Source: Pleionea sp. CnH1-48 | Lineage (GTDB): Bacteria; Pseudomonadota; Gammaproteobacteria; Enterobacterales; Kangiellaceae | Assembly (NCBI RefSeq): GCF_024124665.1 | Contig: NZ_JAMXSB010000002.1 | Location: forward strand, 248,001-312,000 | Direction: 5' to 3' | Length of the DNA: 64,000 bases | The notes under the pieces: model-generated | What the model was told of the DNA's origin: nothing | The model's input: only the letters and a program-made list of their open reading frames with translations | Database searches by the model: none | Part shown: positions 16,783 to 26,009 of the stretch, in pieces | Position numbering within the stretch: the first letter of the stretch is position 1 | Layout: every line of letters begins with the position of its first letter | Translations under genes and position numbers: made by a program

Positions 16783-18702
16783 CTACTTCCAGACACCCTT
16801 AAGGTTAACGCCGGAATAATCTTCGAAACCATTGATACTAATGTACCAAGTAGCGGCTTCAGGATTGTTAATCGTACAAGTTTCTGTGTTACCCGTTAAA
16901 TAAGGACGACACTGATAACGGCTAGAGGTAGGTTTTGCACCTTTGCGGATAAAGAGATCAGCATCTCCCGTGCCTCCTGACATATTAACAACAAACGAAG
17001 ACATGCCAGCAGGAATGGTCACACTAAAGTGCTTCCAGCTACCGCTAGTACCTGAAACATTTGAGCGATTAAACGAGCTACCACTGCCACCGCCGCTATC
17101 TTTACTGTAGGTTCCAGTTAAGCTGGCTCCAGAAAACGCAGAGTAACCTTTCACCATGACATGATAGATACCTGCTTTAACACTGCTGATGTTACAGGTT
17201 TCGTTGTTGCCGCTCAGATAAGGACGACAATCGTAGCTGGAACTTGAAGGTTTGCCTCCATGTTTAACATAGAGGTCAGCATCACCTGTACCGCCAGCCA
17301 GTTTAAAGTTAAGGCTGGTTGCATCCGCAGGCACTTCTAATGTGAAGAAAGTTTCTGCATTCGCAGCACCCGACAAACCGGTTTTAGCAACACCATTGGT
17401 CAGTTCGTTACCACCAGTGCCGCCGCCTCCACCGCCGCCACTACCAGAACCATCACAACCATCAGCAAGATAATCAAAAGCTGCCTTGGCACGTACGATA
17501 CCGTAGCCATACTCATTATCTCTACCACTGCTACCTCGGTCTTCGGCGGTTTCGTTCAAAGCTTTACGAATTTGAGTCGCATTACAACTGGTGTAATGGC
17601 TCCATACTAATGCCGCTACGCCAGACACATGTGGCGTTGCCATTGATGTACCACTGATCGATTTGTAAGTTCCACCAGTCCAGGTTGATTGAGTATTAAC
17701 GCCCGGTGCAGATAACTCTACCTGCGCATTGTACTGAGAAAAGCTGGCTCGATTCTTATTAGAATCAACAGCGCCCACTGATACCACTGAATCATAAGAT
17801 GCAGGATAAGAAAGTGACGAGTTGCCGTCGTTTCCGGCCGCAGCAATGGATAACACACCAGCACTTAACGCACTGTCAAAAGCCTGTTTTTCTGCATTAC
17901 TTGAGTTACTGCCACCCAAACTCATACTGATGACATTGGAGCCGGCATCACGACATTGTTTTATCGCTGCAACCAAATCAGAGCCATAAGCCCAATTGCC
18001 TGAGTTGTTAAATACTTTAACAATGTGTAAACCGAGCTTGCCACTTGGATTAACGCCAACAACCCCCTTACTGTTGCCGCCAACCGCTGCGATAGTACCT
18101 GCAACGTGAGTACCGTGGCCATTACCATCTTCGTACCAGTTTCCGGTATCGTTACCCGAACCATCGTTATCATTACCCGTCACACCATTTGAAATCAAAT
18201 CTTCATGGTTGCGATCATATCCGGTATCAACGATACAGACTTTACGATTACCTGTCAGCGAATCACTCACCTGTTTCGCTTGCACCATGGTAATGCCGTA
18301 AGGCGTCGACTCAGCCGCCAAAGTTCTAATAGGATCTTCTTCGATAGAAACCGAAGGGTCCTGATTCAACGCCTCAAACTGTCGTTGCGTCATCATGACA
18401 GCTACCGACTTTTGCTCTGCCAAAACTCGCTTAACAGAACCCGCTTTGCGGCTTAAGAACTCACGCGCTAACGCCTTATTGAATTGAGCACTGCCATTGG
18501 CACTTTTGCTCATAAAGGTTTGCTCGTTATTAAAAGTCACAATATAACGCTTTTCTCCAAACTCCCCTTCAGTTTGATAAGCGTCATCTCCATAACTCAT
18601 TTTGATATGATTTTGTCCAGACTTGCTATTCTCGGTTATCGCAGCGGATACCGATGTAGCAACGAGTGTCGCGACTAGTGCTGTAGATCGATTTATTTTC
18701 AT
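16783..18702 (-). CDS. Secreted subtilisin-like serine protease (S8) with two PPC domains
   Basis: A 639-residue extracellular protease. A signal peptide (to about 21) is followed by an I9 propeptide (about 50-125, KRYIVTFNNE to SVSIEEDP) and the S8 catalytic domain with D159 (VCIVDTGYD), H196 (NGHGTHVAGT) and S353 (GTSMATPHVSG); the oxyanion Asn is in AAAGNDGN. A Gly/Ser linker at about 420-432 leads to two PPC domains (about 440-530 and 545-639), each with TGDADLYV/TGDADLFI and a Cys pair. These domains are normally trimmed after secretion. The AAGAGA ribosome binding site supports the start. Single-gene transcription unit with its own terminator. Confidence 0.95.
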   Translation of the reverse strand: MKINRSTALVATLVATSVSAAITENSKSGQNHIKMSYGDDAYQTEGEFGEKRYIVTFNNEQTFMSKSANGSAQFNKALAREFLSRKAGSVKRVLAEQKSVAVMMTQRQFEALNQDPSVSIEEDPIRTLAAESTPYGITMVQAKQVSDSLTGNRKVCIVDTGYDRNHEDLISNGVTGNDNDGSGNDTGNWYEDGNGHGTHVAGTIAAVGGNSKGVVGVNPSGKLGLHIVKVFNNSGNWAYGSDLVAAIKQCRDAGSNVISMSLGGSNSSNAEKQAFDSALSAGVLSIAAAGNDGNSSLSYPASYDSVVSVGAVDSNKNRASFSQYNAQVELSAPGVNTQSTWTGGTYKSISGTSMATPHVSGVAALVWSHYTSCNATQIRKALNETAEDRGSSGRDNEYGYGIVRAKAAFDYLADGCDGSGSGGGGGGGTGGNELTNGVAKTGLSGAANAETFFTLEVPADATSLNFKLAGGTGDADLYVKHGGKPSSSSYDCRPYLSGNNETCNISSVKAGIYHVMVKGYSAFSGASLTGTYSKDSGGGSGSSFNRSNVSGTSGSWKHFSVTIPAGMSSFVVNMSGGTGDADLFIRKGAKPTSSRYQCRPYLTGNTETCTINNPEAATWYISINGFEDYSGVNLKGVWK

Positions 18703-18996
18703 AGTTATTCTCTTCTTGTTTTCTTGGTTATTAATTTAATCTAGAACTCCTACTACTATTGCGGATAAATACCCGCCCGAAAAAATGTATATACAACTCA
18801 AAAAGTAAACAACTAGATTCGCGTTATTTTTTGTATTTCCATTGATACAATATGGTTACTTGATGCTACATTTCTGATATAGAACTAAAAACTATGGAAG
18901 CAGCTCACAATAAAATTGACTGCAAAACGCCTTCGTATTAAAAAAGCAGATGAGTGAAGATCTAATAAAAAACAGCAGAGACTGAGTTAGAAGTAC

Positions 18997-19515
18997 TCAG
19001 TGAGTAATAAGCTTTGCCATGATCAAATCACGCTGAACATCCTCTCCTAACCGAAAAGTATGCTCACCCGCCTCTGAGAAGCCAAACTTTTCATAGAAGC
19101 GAATGGCTCTGGGATTATGCTCCCACACACCGAGCCAGATTCCATCCACCCTCAAGCGCTCAGCCTCTTCCAACACTGCCGTCATTAGCTGCTGTGCGAT
19201 ACCTTGTCCGTAGTAGTTTTGCTCTATGTAAAACCGCTTGATTTCCATAGGATGGGCGACATCCACTGCAGAATGAGAGTGATTTAGGACAAGTTGCACA
19301 TAACCAGCCAGCATTCCTTGAACGACCGCAACCAGAGTGATTACCTTAGGGTCCTCTAGCTCTTTCTTTAGCTGCTCATCACTAAAATGATGGTCGCAGT
19401 AAGCATCCATATCATCCGCTGCATTGTCAGACGCAAATGCCTGGCGAAAAGTCTGCTCACAGAGGTTAGCAAGTTCCTTAATATCATCAACAGTGGCTAA
19501 GCGGATACTTGTCAT
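18997..19515 (-). CDS. GNAT family N-acetyltransferase
   Basis: A 172-residue GNAT enzyme with the motif-A region YIEQNYYGQGIAQQLMTAVL and the C-terminal WEHNPRAIRFYEKFGFSEAG, characteristic of this superfamily. The N-terminus (IRLATVDDIKELANLCEQTF) is the usual first strand and helix. It resembles the branch annotated as diamine or protein acetyltransferase-like, but the substrate cannot be read from sequence. AAGGA precedes the ATG. It is divergent from the sigma factor gene, with 94 bp between the starts. Confidence 0.88.
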   Translation of the reverse strand: MTSIRLATVDDIKELANLCEQTFRQAFASDNAADDMDAYCDHHFSDEQLKKELEDPKVITLVAVVQGMLAGYVQLVLNHSHSAVDVAHPMEIKRFYIEQNYYGQGIAQQLMTAVLEEAERLRVDGIWLGVWEHNPRAIRFYEKFGFSEAGEHTFRLGEDVQRDLIMAKLITH

Positions 19516-19609
19516 TATCCTTATTCCTTTTAAAAATAGTTCACACCCAATTGTAACTATTAGATAAACCCATCGACTAATAAGTTAAACCATCAAGATA
19601 TAACAATAA

Positions 19610-20080
19610 ATGACTATCGACTACGAACAACTCATTGAGGCCAATATTCGAACGATTCGTAATATCGCTCGAAGTTACACGGCTCTTCATGATCACGAGG
19701 ATCTGATGCAAGAGATAATGATTCAATTATGGCGTAGCCGCAACAATTTTCGAGGAGATGCCAAGGCCGAAACCTGGCTTTACCGAGTAGCAATCAATAC
19801 GGCCATCTCTTATCAAAGATCAGCGATCAGAGAGCGAAAAAATAAGGCTCACAAACCGCTTTCTAGCCAAGAGCAGCTACAACTCTCCGGCTTAAGCCAG
19901 GAAGAAATACTCTCGACCTTCGTCTCTCAGCTCAATGATGTCGATAGAGCCGTATTTGTTATGTACCTCGATGGATTGAATGCCTCGCAGATGGAAGAAG
20001 TACTAGGAACCAAGGCAAACACCATCAAGGTCAGAATTTCACGATTAAAAACCAAGTTTCGCGAAACGTTTGTCGATTAA
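19610..20080 (+). CDS. ECF-type RNA polymerase sigma factor
   Basis: A 156-residue sigma-70 family factor with region 2 (about 10-75, DHEDLMQEIMIQLWRS and ETWLYRVAINTAISY) and region 4 (about 100-152, DRAVFVMYLDGLNASQMEEV and KVRISRLKTKF), and no region 1 or 3, which is the ECF layout. It is followed 30 bp later by a gene for a four-helix membrane protein that is likely its regulatory partner. No classical ZAS (HxxxCxxC) anti-sigma motif is present in that partner. The start has a poor Shine-Dalgarno sequence. The regulon is unknown. Confidence 0.9.
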   Translation: MTIDYEQLIEANIRTIRNIARSYTALHDHEDLMQEIMIQLWRSRNNFRGDAKAETWLYRVAINTAISYQRSAIRERKNKAHKPLSSQEQLQLSGLSQEEILSTFVSQLNDVDRAVFVMYLDGLNASQMEEVLGTKANTIKVRISRLKTKFRETFVD

Positions 20081-20110
20081 GCAGCAGCCCTATTTAACAG
20101 AGGAACACTT

Positions 20111-20812
20111 ATGGAACTCGATGACTTAAAACAAGCCATGAATGACGAAAAAGCTCACCAACCAACAATCGAATCAAGGACATTCAAAATGATGACTCAA
20201 AATGTTGACCTGTTTAACAAAAAGATAAAGCGCCACTTTATAATGGAAGTTGCTGTTGCTATTTTTTCTTTCGTTACGGTGATGATGTTCATTATTAAAG
20301 GGGACTATCTGTATCCCATGATCATTGAGGAGCTATTTCCTTCCCTTGTGGCAAACGGTGCTCCTCAAATGAACATTATGATGTACGCAGCCATGAGTTT
20401 GATGGCGCTTTATTGCCTTGTTATTCCAGTTAAGCTTTATCTATCTCTCCAACCCAAAGAGAGTATGAGCTGGACGCTTTCTTCTCGCATTAACAACGAA
20501 ATCGAACTGCTGGAGCAACAGAACGCTTTTTGGTCTCGCGCTCATTTATGGTCTCTCATACCAGCGACTGTTATCGGAGTGTCATTCTTTTGGGGATTGC
20601 AATATAGTTTGTTAGGCAGTTGGGTACCAGGGTTCTATTTATGCTTGTACTTTGCCTTTATTGCAGTATCCATGCTGTTATGCCTTTGGTTGAAAAACCA
20701 TTTGGTTAAAAAAGAGATTGGGCCTTTGCTTAAAGAACTTTATATAACCAAGTCAGAACTGAATAAAGTGCTTAATAACGAGCAAAGTGGAAGTTCACAC
20801 TCACCGGCTTAA
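20111..20812 (+). CDS. Membrane protein, probable partner or anti-sigma of the ECF factor
   Basis: A 233-residue protein with a short acidic cytoplasmic N-terminus (MELDDLKQAMNDEKAHQ) and four hydrophobic segments at about 46-63, 93-118, 146-167 and 172-197. The N-terminal LxxLKxAM-like pattern occurs in membrane proteins encoded directly after ECF sigma factors. The tail is basic, hydrophilic and Ser-rich. It has a good ribosome binding site (AGAGGA) and sits 30 bp behind the sigma gene, so co-transcription is likely. The anti-sigma role is inferred from context alone; no zinc-binding motif is seen. Confidence 0.7.
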   Translation: MELDDLKQAMNDEKAHQPTIESRTFKMMTQNVDLFNKKIKRHFIMEVAVAIFSFVTVMMFIIKGDYLYPMIIEELFPSLVANGAPQMNIMMYAAMSLMALYCLVIPVKLYLSLQPKESMSWTLSSRINNEIELLEQQNAFWSRAHLWSLIPATVIGVSFFWGLQYSLLGSWVPGFYLCLYFAFIAVSMLLCLWLKNHLVKKEIGPLLKELYITKSELNKVLNNEQSGSSHSPA

Positions 20813-20839
20813 AACTATGATGAGAACACAGCCGTTATA

Positions 20840-20882
20840 TTGAGCAGTCATCTTGAGCAACTTGCTCAAGATGACTGCTCAA
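20840..20882. repeat. 43-bp perfect palindrome
   Basis: Two perfect 21-base arms (left 20840-20860, right 20862-20882) flank a single central C. It lies between the convergent membrane-protein gene and the LRR gene. As RNA it would make a stem of roughly 19-20 bp with a minimal loop; there is no U-run on either side, so it is not a typical intrinsic terminator. It could be a strong transcriptional road-block, a protein-binding site or a relic of a mobile element. Confidence 0.9.
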
Positions 20883-20931
20883 CCGATTCAAAAAAAGGTA
20901 TAACAGATAGACAAATTAAAAAGCTTATTCA

Positions 20932-22197
20932 CTACTCTGTCACAACAACACCAGTTAGCTCTCTAACGCCTTTTAATGATGAACAGCCGACTACCACCAA
21001 CTCCTCTAAGTTGGATATTTCTGCCAAGACGCTTCCATCAACAATCTTTTCACAGCCACTCAGAGTCAAATATTTTAAATGCTTTAGTGATTTTAGAGCC
21101 GATATGTCTTCCAGTTGAGGATTAAGAGTTAACTCCAGATACTCTAGCTCAGCAAACCGTTCGATCCCATCTAAAGATTTCAGTGCATGGCAGTGCGGCA
21201 AGGATAAATGCCTTAGATGTGATGAAATTCCCTTCCCTTGCATAGAAGTAAGATGTTGATGGTGAGCTAATTGAAGATAAAATAATCTAGATAGCGGTTT
21301 AGAAAAATCTAACTCGGTAATGCCCGAGTCTTCCAGACATGAAAACTGCTCTAAGTGCGTTAACTCAGCGAGCTCGCTTAATGAGTTTAACTTAATTTTT
21401 TTGACTGATAACTCTTTCAGCGTCTGCAAACTCGATAGGTCTTTTGCCGTCAAGCTATTGTCTTCTACCTGTAGATTCAACTTTTTCAACAATGGCAAGG
21501 CTTTAAGGTAGGTTACTTCTCTGCTCGCTTTTACTGACAACTCCAGCTCTTCGAGTTTCATAAGTGACGCAATAACATGCGTATCGATTAGGTGGTCGCA
21601 AGCTTGAAGAATGAGATGACGTATGGGCAAACCATGAATACCATCGATTTTGACCAGTGCAGACATGTCCCTAAGAATTAAGGTTTCGAGTTGCTTACAT
21701 TTTGCCAGCGAGTCGACTTCGGTTAAATTGGCAGACGCCGAAATATCTAGAAAGCGAAGCTTAGTCGCATGTTTCAATAGAGCGCTGTCATCTAAATAAG
21801 TATTACCACGACACTCTAGATACCCTAGCCCTTTTGCACCATCGAAATAAAAAAACTCTGTGGGTGTAGTAAAACTGCCCGTCTGCAACCAGGTAAGATT
21901 GCTTAACATATCTGAAGAAATGATCTCGTCTTCGTGTTCAAGTGCCAGCGCTTTTACCAGCTGCCAACGAGGCATCAGAGCCCCTTGCTCAATAATCCAC
22001 TTCACCCATCGACGCGGTGCTTGACGAAGGGAGTCAGGCCAACTGTCCAGCAAGGAAGAAAATGCATCAACAGCTTCTTGTTCAAAACCTCTATCACTTA
22101 ATGCATCAAGATAAACAGTAATCTGATTCCAGTGTTCTTCTGAGGGTCCTTTATTGGCGAGCAGTTGTATTTTCTTATTAATATTCTCTTTCAACAT
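20932..22197 (-). CDS. Leucine-rich repeat protein downstream of DUF4157 gene
   Basis: A 421-residue cytoplasmic-looking protein (no signal peptide). Residues 1-95 form a helical N-terminal part (EHWNQITVYLDALSDRGFEQ). From about 105 on there are around a dozen irregular leucine-rich repeats of 20-25 residues, such as LKKLNLQVEDNSLTAKDL and FAELEYLELTLNPQLEDIS, most like the SDS22/internalin-type solenoid. The gene starts 19 bp after the stop of the DUF4157 gene on the same strand, so they are likely co-transcribed. LRR solenoids bind proteins; a role as immunity, chaperone or adaptor for the DUF4157 partner is plausible but unproven. Confidence 0.85.
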   Translation of the reverse strand: MLKENINKKIQLLANKGPSEEHWNQITVYLDALSDRGFEQEAVDAFSSLLDSWPDSLRQAPRRWVKWIIEQGALMPRWQLVKALALEHEDEIISSDMLSNLTWLQTGSFTTPTEFFYFDGAKGLGYLECRGNTYLDDSALLKHATKLRFLDISASANLTEVDSLAKCKQLETLILRDMSALVKIDGIHGLPIRHLILQACDHLIDTHVIASLMKLEELELSVKASREVTYLKALPLLKKLNLQVEDNSLTAKDLSSLQTLKELSVKKIKLNSLSELAELTHLEQFSCLEDSGITELDFSKPLSRLFYLQLAHHQHLTSMQGKGISSHLRHLSLPHCHALKSLDGIERFAELEYLELTLNPQLEDISALKSLKHLKYLTLSGCEKIVDGSVLAEISNLEELVVVGCSSLKGVRELTGVVVTE

Positions 22198-22216
22198 TCG
22201 TTGTCGTCTTATATTT

Positions 22217-24622
22217 TTAGTGTTCTTCTAGCTCTTTAATTTTTTCCAGGCTTCTCTCAAAAGCAGGATCCGGAATTTCGCCCGCAAAGAGGCGCTTCAT
22301 AAACTCGAGCATCGCCTTACCAGCACTGTTCAACTGTTGTGCAACTTCTGCACGATACGATTCGAGAACTCCCGGCTTAAATCGCCCTTTCACCCTAACC
22401 TGACTAGTAAGATCGCGATTAATAACAAAAACACTCGGCACTTTAAAAGTATCCAGCTGTGCCTTTATCTTATCAGGCTCAAAGTCACAGACCTCCGAAA
22501 TCATACAGCCTTCAAATATATTTTTTAGCGCACCGCCTTTTATGCCAAAATTCTCGGCAACTGGTAAAACCCAAGTATTGTAAGTCGCGTAACTCTGACT
22601 TTGGTTAACAATAAGACGAATGTCTTCTTTGGTCAATACATCAGGGTTGAACTCGTCAAGAGAGGTGGGTTTGCTTTTAGAGTCTCGGCGCTGATCGATT
22701 CTAAAACGATCATCCGTTTTTGTTGCAACATTGGCTCGAGTATCAAACCTTACAATGGGATTATCGACTTTATTCGCTTCTCTTAAATATCCGCTGAGCA
22801 TCTTAATGGATTCTTTCACATCGGTTCCAAAAAGATTCTTTTTTGACTTCAAAAAATCTTCCCACTTAAACAGTAAGTTCGGCTCTGGCAAATAGGTATT
22901 CTTCGCTGTGTTACGCTCAGGATCTGCATCACCAATCGCCGTTCGCATAGCGAGATCTAATCGATGGCCTATCATGGCCAGAAATTCACTCTTATCAACA
23001 TCACCACCTTTGGATTTTTCTCTGAACTCATAACCGCCAGAGATGACGGTAGGAGGCAAAGAACCGCCTCCTTGTTCTTTTACCAACTCTTGAATGATCA
23101 TTAGATACTGATCAAAAACTGGCACTAAAACCTGTTGCCCATGTTTATTACTAGCGCGAGATAATAAGCTAGGCGCATCAGGGTCACTCACATGCACCCA
23201 AACATTCTCTACTTTCTTTTGTAACGCTGATGCAACAGGTTTTGTTTGGTCAAATGTCCAGCTGCGAGCAGCGCCATAGGGGATTTTAGTTCTCTTCTCG
23301 CTTTCATAGAGCTTAACACGGTGCTGAAAGATACCTTGTTTTGAAAATGCACTTCTCACATCCTTAATTTTTGCCGGGGCTCCCTTTGCGGTATACCACT
23401 GATGCCATAAAAAACCATCCGCATGCAAACCAAATGCACTCCACGATTTAACAGAGTTAATGTCCTTTTGTATCTCAACATCACTTCTCCCCTGAAGATC
23501 CGCTTTATAATTAACTCCAAAAACCAGCGCCAGCGCATTACGAGCACCTTGATCACTCATACTTTCTTGCAAGTAAAGATTAGCCACATCAAGAGGCCCT
23601 TTACCTCCCTTCGATTTTGGAATGGTAGTAATTGAGCCGACAAAAGCATCCTCAGTATCTTTTGCTATATTATCCACGTTGTTAGCAGCAGGGCTGAAGG
23701 TCTGCTCATCAATATGCCCGACAATATTATCTTTAATATAAAAGCCAAACTTAGATTTCATACTATTATCAGATAAAACCACTTCGTCCGACTTCTTAAT
23801 GTCAATTATTTCATTATCTATATCAATATCATTGTCAATGGTCAGCATATTGTCCATATAACAATAAGCATCGATATACTCTTCATAGTTCTCGATAGCG
23901 TCGTCGAGAATTTGTTGGTTATCACCATCCGACAAGGTTTGCCCTAGCTTGCCAATTTTAACCAAAAAGACATTCACCAGCCGTGTTTTATCTTTTTCGC
24001 TAAGTACTCTCTGGACCACGGAGCTTCGGTTTACGGAAAACAACTGAGTAGATTGCGAATTCGGGTTACTGGATGTCTGCTGTCCGAAATCCAGAACTTT
24101 TTGTCCCATGATATCAGCTTCTTTCTCTAGCTGAGGCTCATCGTTAACAGCAGCTGACTTCAGCTGTTTGGTGGGCTTTACTCGGCCCTGCTTTTGTTGC
24201 ACCACATGCCAGGCTTCATGGGGTAAGTGCTTCTCTTGACCACTAGACAGATGAATGTCATTTCCTTGTGCGTAGGCATGGGCTTGAAGTTGAGCGGGTT
24301 TAGCCGAATTATAATGTACTTTCACATCATCCATTGAATAGCCCGATAACTGCTCTACTCCTGACTTAATATTATCGGGCAGTCCCCCACTATTTGACAC
24401 ATTCGAAGACATTTGATGATTAGGCGACTGGGCTGCTTTAGATTGCAGTTGAGATAACTTTTGACTACGAAAACTGGTGTCAGCGCTCTGCTGAAGTTTT
24501 TGATGCTGCACCGTACTTGGCCGATTGTCAGAAAATTCAGACGAGGCCAACGAAGATGTGGGCTGTTGACGATTTGCTTGGCGATTTTTATCGCCAGAAT
24601 CTTTTGTTGTATAACGGCTCAT
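22217..24622 (-). CDS. DUF4157 (eCIS-core) protein with unrecognised C-terminal region
   Basis: An 801-residue protein. The N-terminus has the motif DNRPSTVQHQKLQ (residues 32-44, the same positions as in the other DUF4157 protein of this window), then a DUF4157 domain (about 80-175) with LPHEAWHVVQQKQGRVKPT; HEAWH is at 135-139. The remaining 600 residues have no signal peptide or membrane segment and match no family I know. Notable blocks are GLHADGFLWHQWYTAKGAP, VWVHVSDPDAPSLLSR, SGGYEFREKSKGGDVDKSEF, YLPEPNLLFKW and FEGCMISEVCDFEP, suggesting an alpha/beta enzyme. DUF4157 proteins are typically cargo of contractile injection systems or polymorphic toxins. The ribosome binding site AGGGA lies 8 bases upstream. 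Confidence 0.88.
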   Translation of the reverse strand: MSRYTTKDSGDKNRQANRQQPTSSLASSEFSDNRPSTVQHQKLQQSADTSFRSQKLSQLQSKAAQSPNHQMSSNVSNSGGLPDNIKSGVEQLSGYSMDDVKVHYNSAKPAQLQAHAYAQGNDIHLSSGQEKHLPHEAWHVVQQKQGRVKPTKQLKSAAVNDEPQLEKEADIMGQKVLDFGQQTSSNPNSQSTQLFSVNRSSVVQRVLSEKDKTRLVNVFLVKIGKLGQTLSDGDNQQILDDAIENYEEYIDAYCYMDNMLTIDNDIDIDNEIIDIKKSDEVVLSDNSMKSKFGFYIKDNIVGHIDEQTFSPAANNVDNIAKDTEDAFVGSITTIPKSKGGKGPLDVANLYLQESMSDQGARNALALVFGVNYKADLQGRSDVEIQKDINSVKSWSAFGLHADGFLWHQWYTAKGAPAKIKDVRSAFSKQGIFQHRVKLYESEKRTKIPYGAARSWTFDQTKPVASALQKKVENVWVHVSDPDAPSLLSRASNKHGQQVLVPVFDQYLMIIQELVKEQGGGSLPPTVISGGYEFREKSKGGDVDKSEFLAMIGHRLDLAMRTAIGDADPERNTAKNTYLPEPNLLFKWEDFLKSKKNLFGTDVKESIKMLSGYLREANKVDNPIVRFDTRANVATKTDDRFRIDQRRDSKSKPTSLDEFNPDVLTKEDIRLIVNQSQSYATYNTWVLPVAENFGIKGGALKNIFEGCMISEVCDFEPDKIKAQLDTFKVPSVFVINRDLTSQVRVKGRFKPGVLESYRAEVAQQLNSAGKAMLEFMKRLFAGEIPDPAFERSLEKIKELEEH

Positions 24623-24705
24623 GGTTAGAATCCCTGTCTATGTGACCAGAACCAACATTATTCACAAAGGCTGATGAATGCCTGATAACCCCAGATTACA
24701 ACGCT

Positions 24706-25791
24706 TTAAGCATTCATTAATTCATCAAGATAAGACATGACCTGCACACTCGCCTCTTCCATTCTTCTGAACGCCTTGATGGCATCATCTTTATTATCGC
24801 AGCGGACCAGAGATAAGCCTTCAATTCCATTGCGATGCACCGCTTCATGAGGAGCCGTTAAAGAACGAAAGGCCGAGGAGCTACCAAACTCTTCTTTACC
24901 CTGCCCATTGCACCACTGGCCTAATCGGCACATATTGTGATCGGCAAAGGATTCTGCGGATTTGTCACTAAAGCCTAGCGCGACAGAATAAACTTCGGCT
25001 TTCCATACAATGTGATCCAGTTTTACGGTTTGCAAAAACGTTTTGGTCGTCGCATCCGTAATCGTGTTTTTCATGGAGTTGCAACAGTCAAGTATGGAGC
25101 GATAGTCAGAGTTCAAACTATTCACTCCTTGTGATAACTCCGTGTTGCTATCTTGAATAACCGAAACCGAATCCACAGTTTCGGTTGTCGTATGAATAAT
25201 CTTGTTAACCAACTCAGCAACTTCGCTGGCAGACGAGTTGGTGCTGTTGGCCAGTGAGCGAACTTCGTCAGCAACCACACTGAAACCACGACCAGCATCT
25301 CCGGCTCGAGCTGCCTCAATAGCAGCATTTAGCGCCAACAAATTGGTTTGGTCAGAAATCTGCGATATGGTCGAAACAAAGGTATTAATATTGCCAGCCA
25401 TTTCGGACAAGCCCGATATGTTGGTGGTCATACTGTCCATGTTTCCCGTTAAGCCCTGCATACCAGAAACAATATTATTGAGTACGTTAGAAGACACTTC
25501 GAACAGGTCATTAATTTGACCAACTGACTGGCTTTCGGCCTCAATCCGCTCGTAAGACAAGAGTACACTTTGTCTGACGCTATCGACTTGCAACAAGCTT
25601 TCTATCGAATTAGCCAACATACTCATAGTAAAGGAGTCATCAGACTGTCCTTGAGTTTGCTCCAACGCTTGAGCTATATCATTCTTTTGCATCTCTAGCA
25701 GCGAGACTTGCTCCTTAAGCTCAGCATTTTCTGCACTTAACTTATCATAATCATCCGATAGCTGGTCGTACTTACCTTTAGATACAAACAT
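24706..25791 (-). CDS. Cytoplasmic methyl-accepting chemotaxis protein with CZB domain
   Basis: A 361-residue soluble chemoreceptor with no membrane helix. Residues 5-45 are a coiled coil. The MCP signalling hairpin spans about 60-250, with the conserved tip [32 protein letters not shown] region. The C-terminal CZB (chemoreceptor zinc-binding) domain has ligands H260 (LDHIVWK), C288 (MCRLGQW), H315 and H319 (APHEAVH). CZB receptors sense zinc-linked signals such as oxidants (hypochlorite) in the cytoplasm. AAGGTGAG precedes the ATG. No che genes are adjacent. It lies 83 bp upstream of the DUF4157 gene on the same strand, so read-through is possible. Confidence 0.93.
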   Translation of the reverse strand: MFVSKGKYDQLSDDYDKLSAENAELKEQVSLLEMQKNDIAQALEQTQGQSDDSFTMSMLANSIESLLQVDSVRQSVLLSYERIEAESQSVGQINDLFEVSSNVLNNIVSGMQGLTGNMDSMTTNISGLSEMAGNINTFVSTISQISDQTNLLALNAAIEAARAGDAGRGFSVVADEVRSLANSTNSSASEVAELVNKIIHTTTETVDSVSVIQDSNTELSQGVNSLNSDYRSILDCCNSMKNTITDATTKTFLQTVKLDHIVWKAEVYSVALGFSDKSAESFADHNMCRLGQWCNGQGKEEFGSSSAFRSLTAPHEAVHRNGIEGLSLVRCDNKDDAIKAFRRMEEASVQVMSYLDELMNA

Positions 25792-26009
25792 GTATTACTC
25801 ACCTTAACACACTGTCAACATGAGAGTTGCGCGCCGCAACCTCTCCTTGCTATTTTTGGGGCTAGCTTTAATTTTTGACACGCAGTAACCCGACTTTACC
25901 TGAATATAGTCGATGAAAGTGATTATGTCTAAGCGCTGCTAACTGGGCTGCGATTAACTTCTGCCGAGGCTCCTAGCGGCTTCTGGCATTCCATTTTGAT
26001 ATATATAAG

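Noticed and set aside
20840-20882. Ordinary intrinsic terminator
   Set aside because: No U-run follows the stem on either strand.
20840-21118. 92-codon rightward ORF beginning in the long palindrome
   Set aside because: It begins inside the palindrome and mostly lies antisense to the LRR gene; no ribosome binding site.
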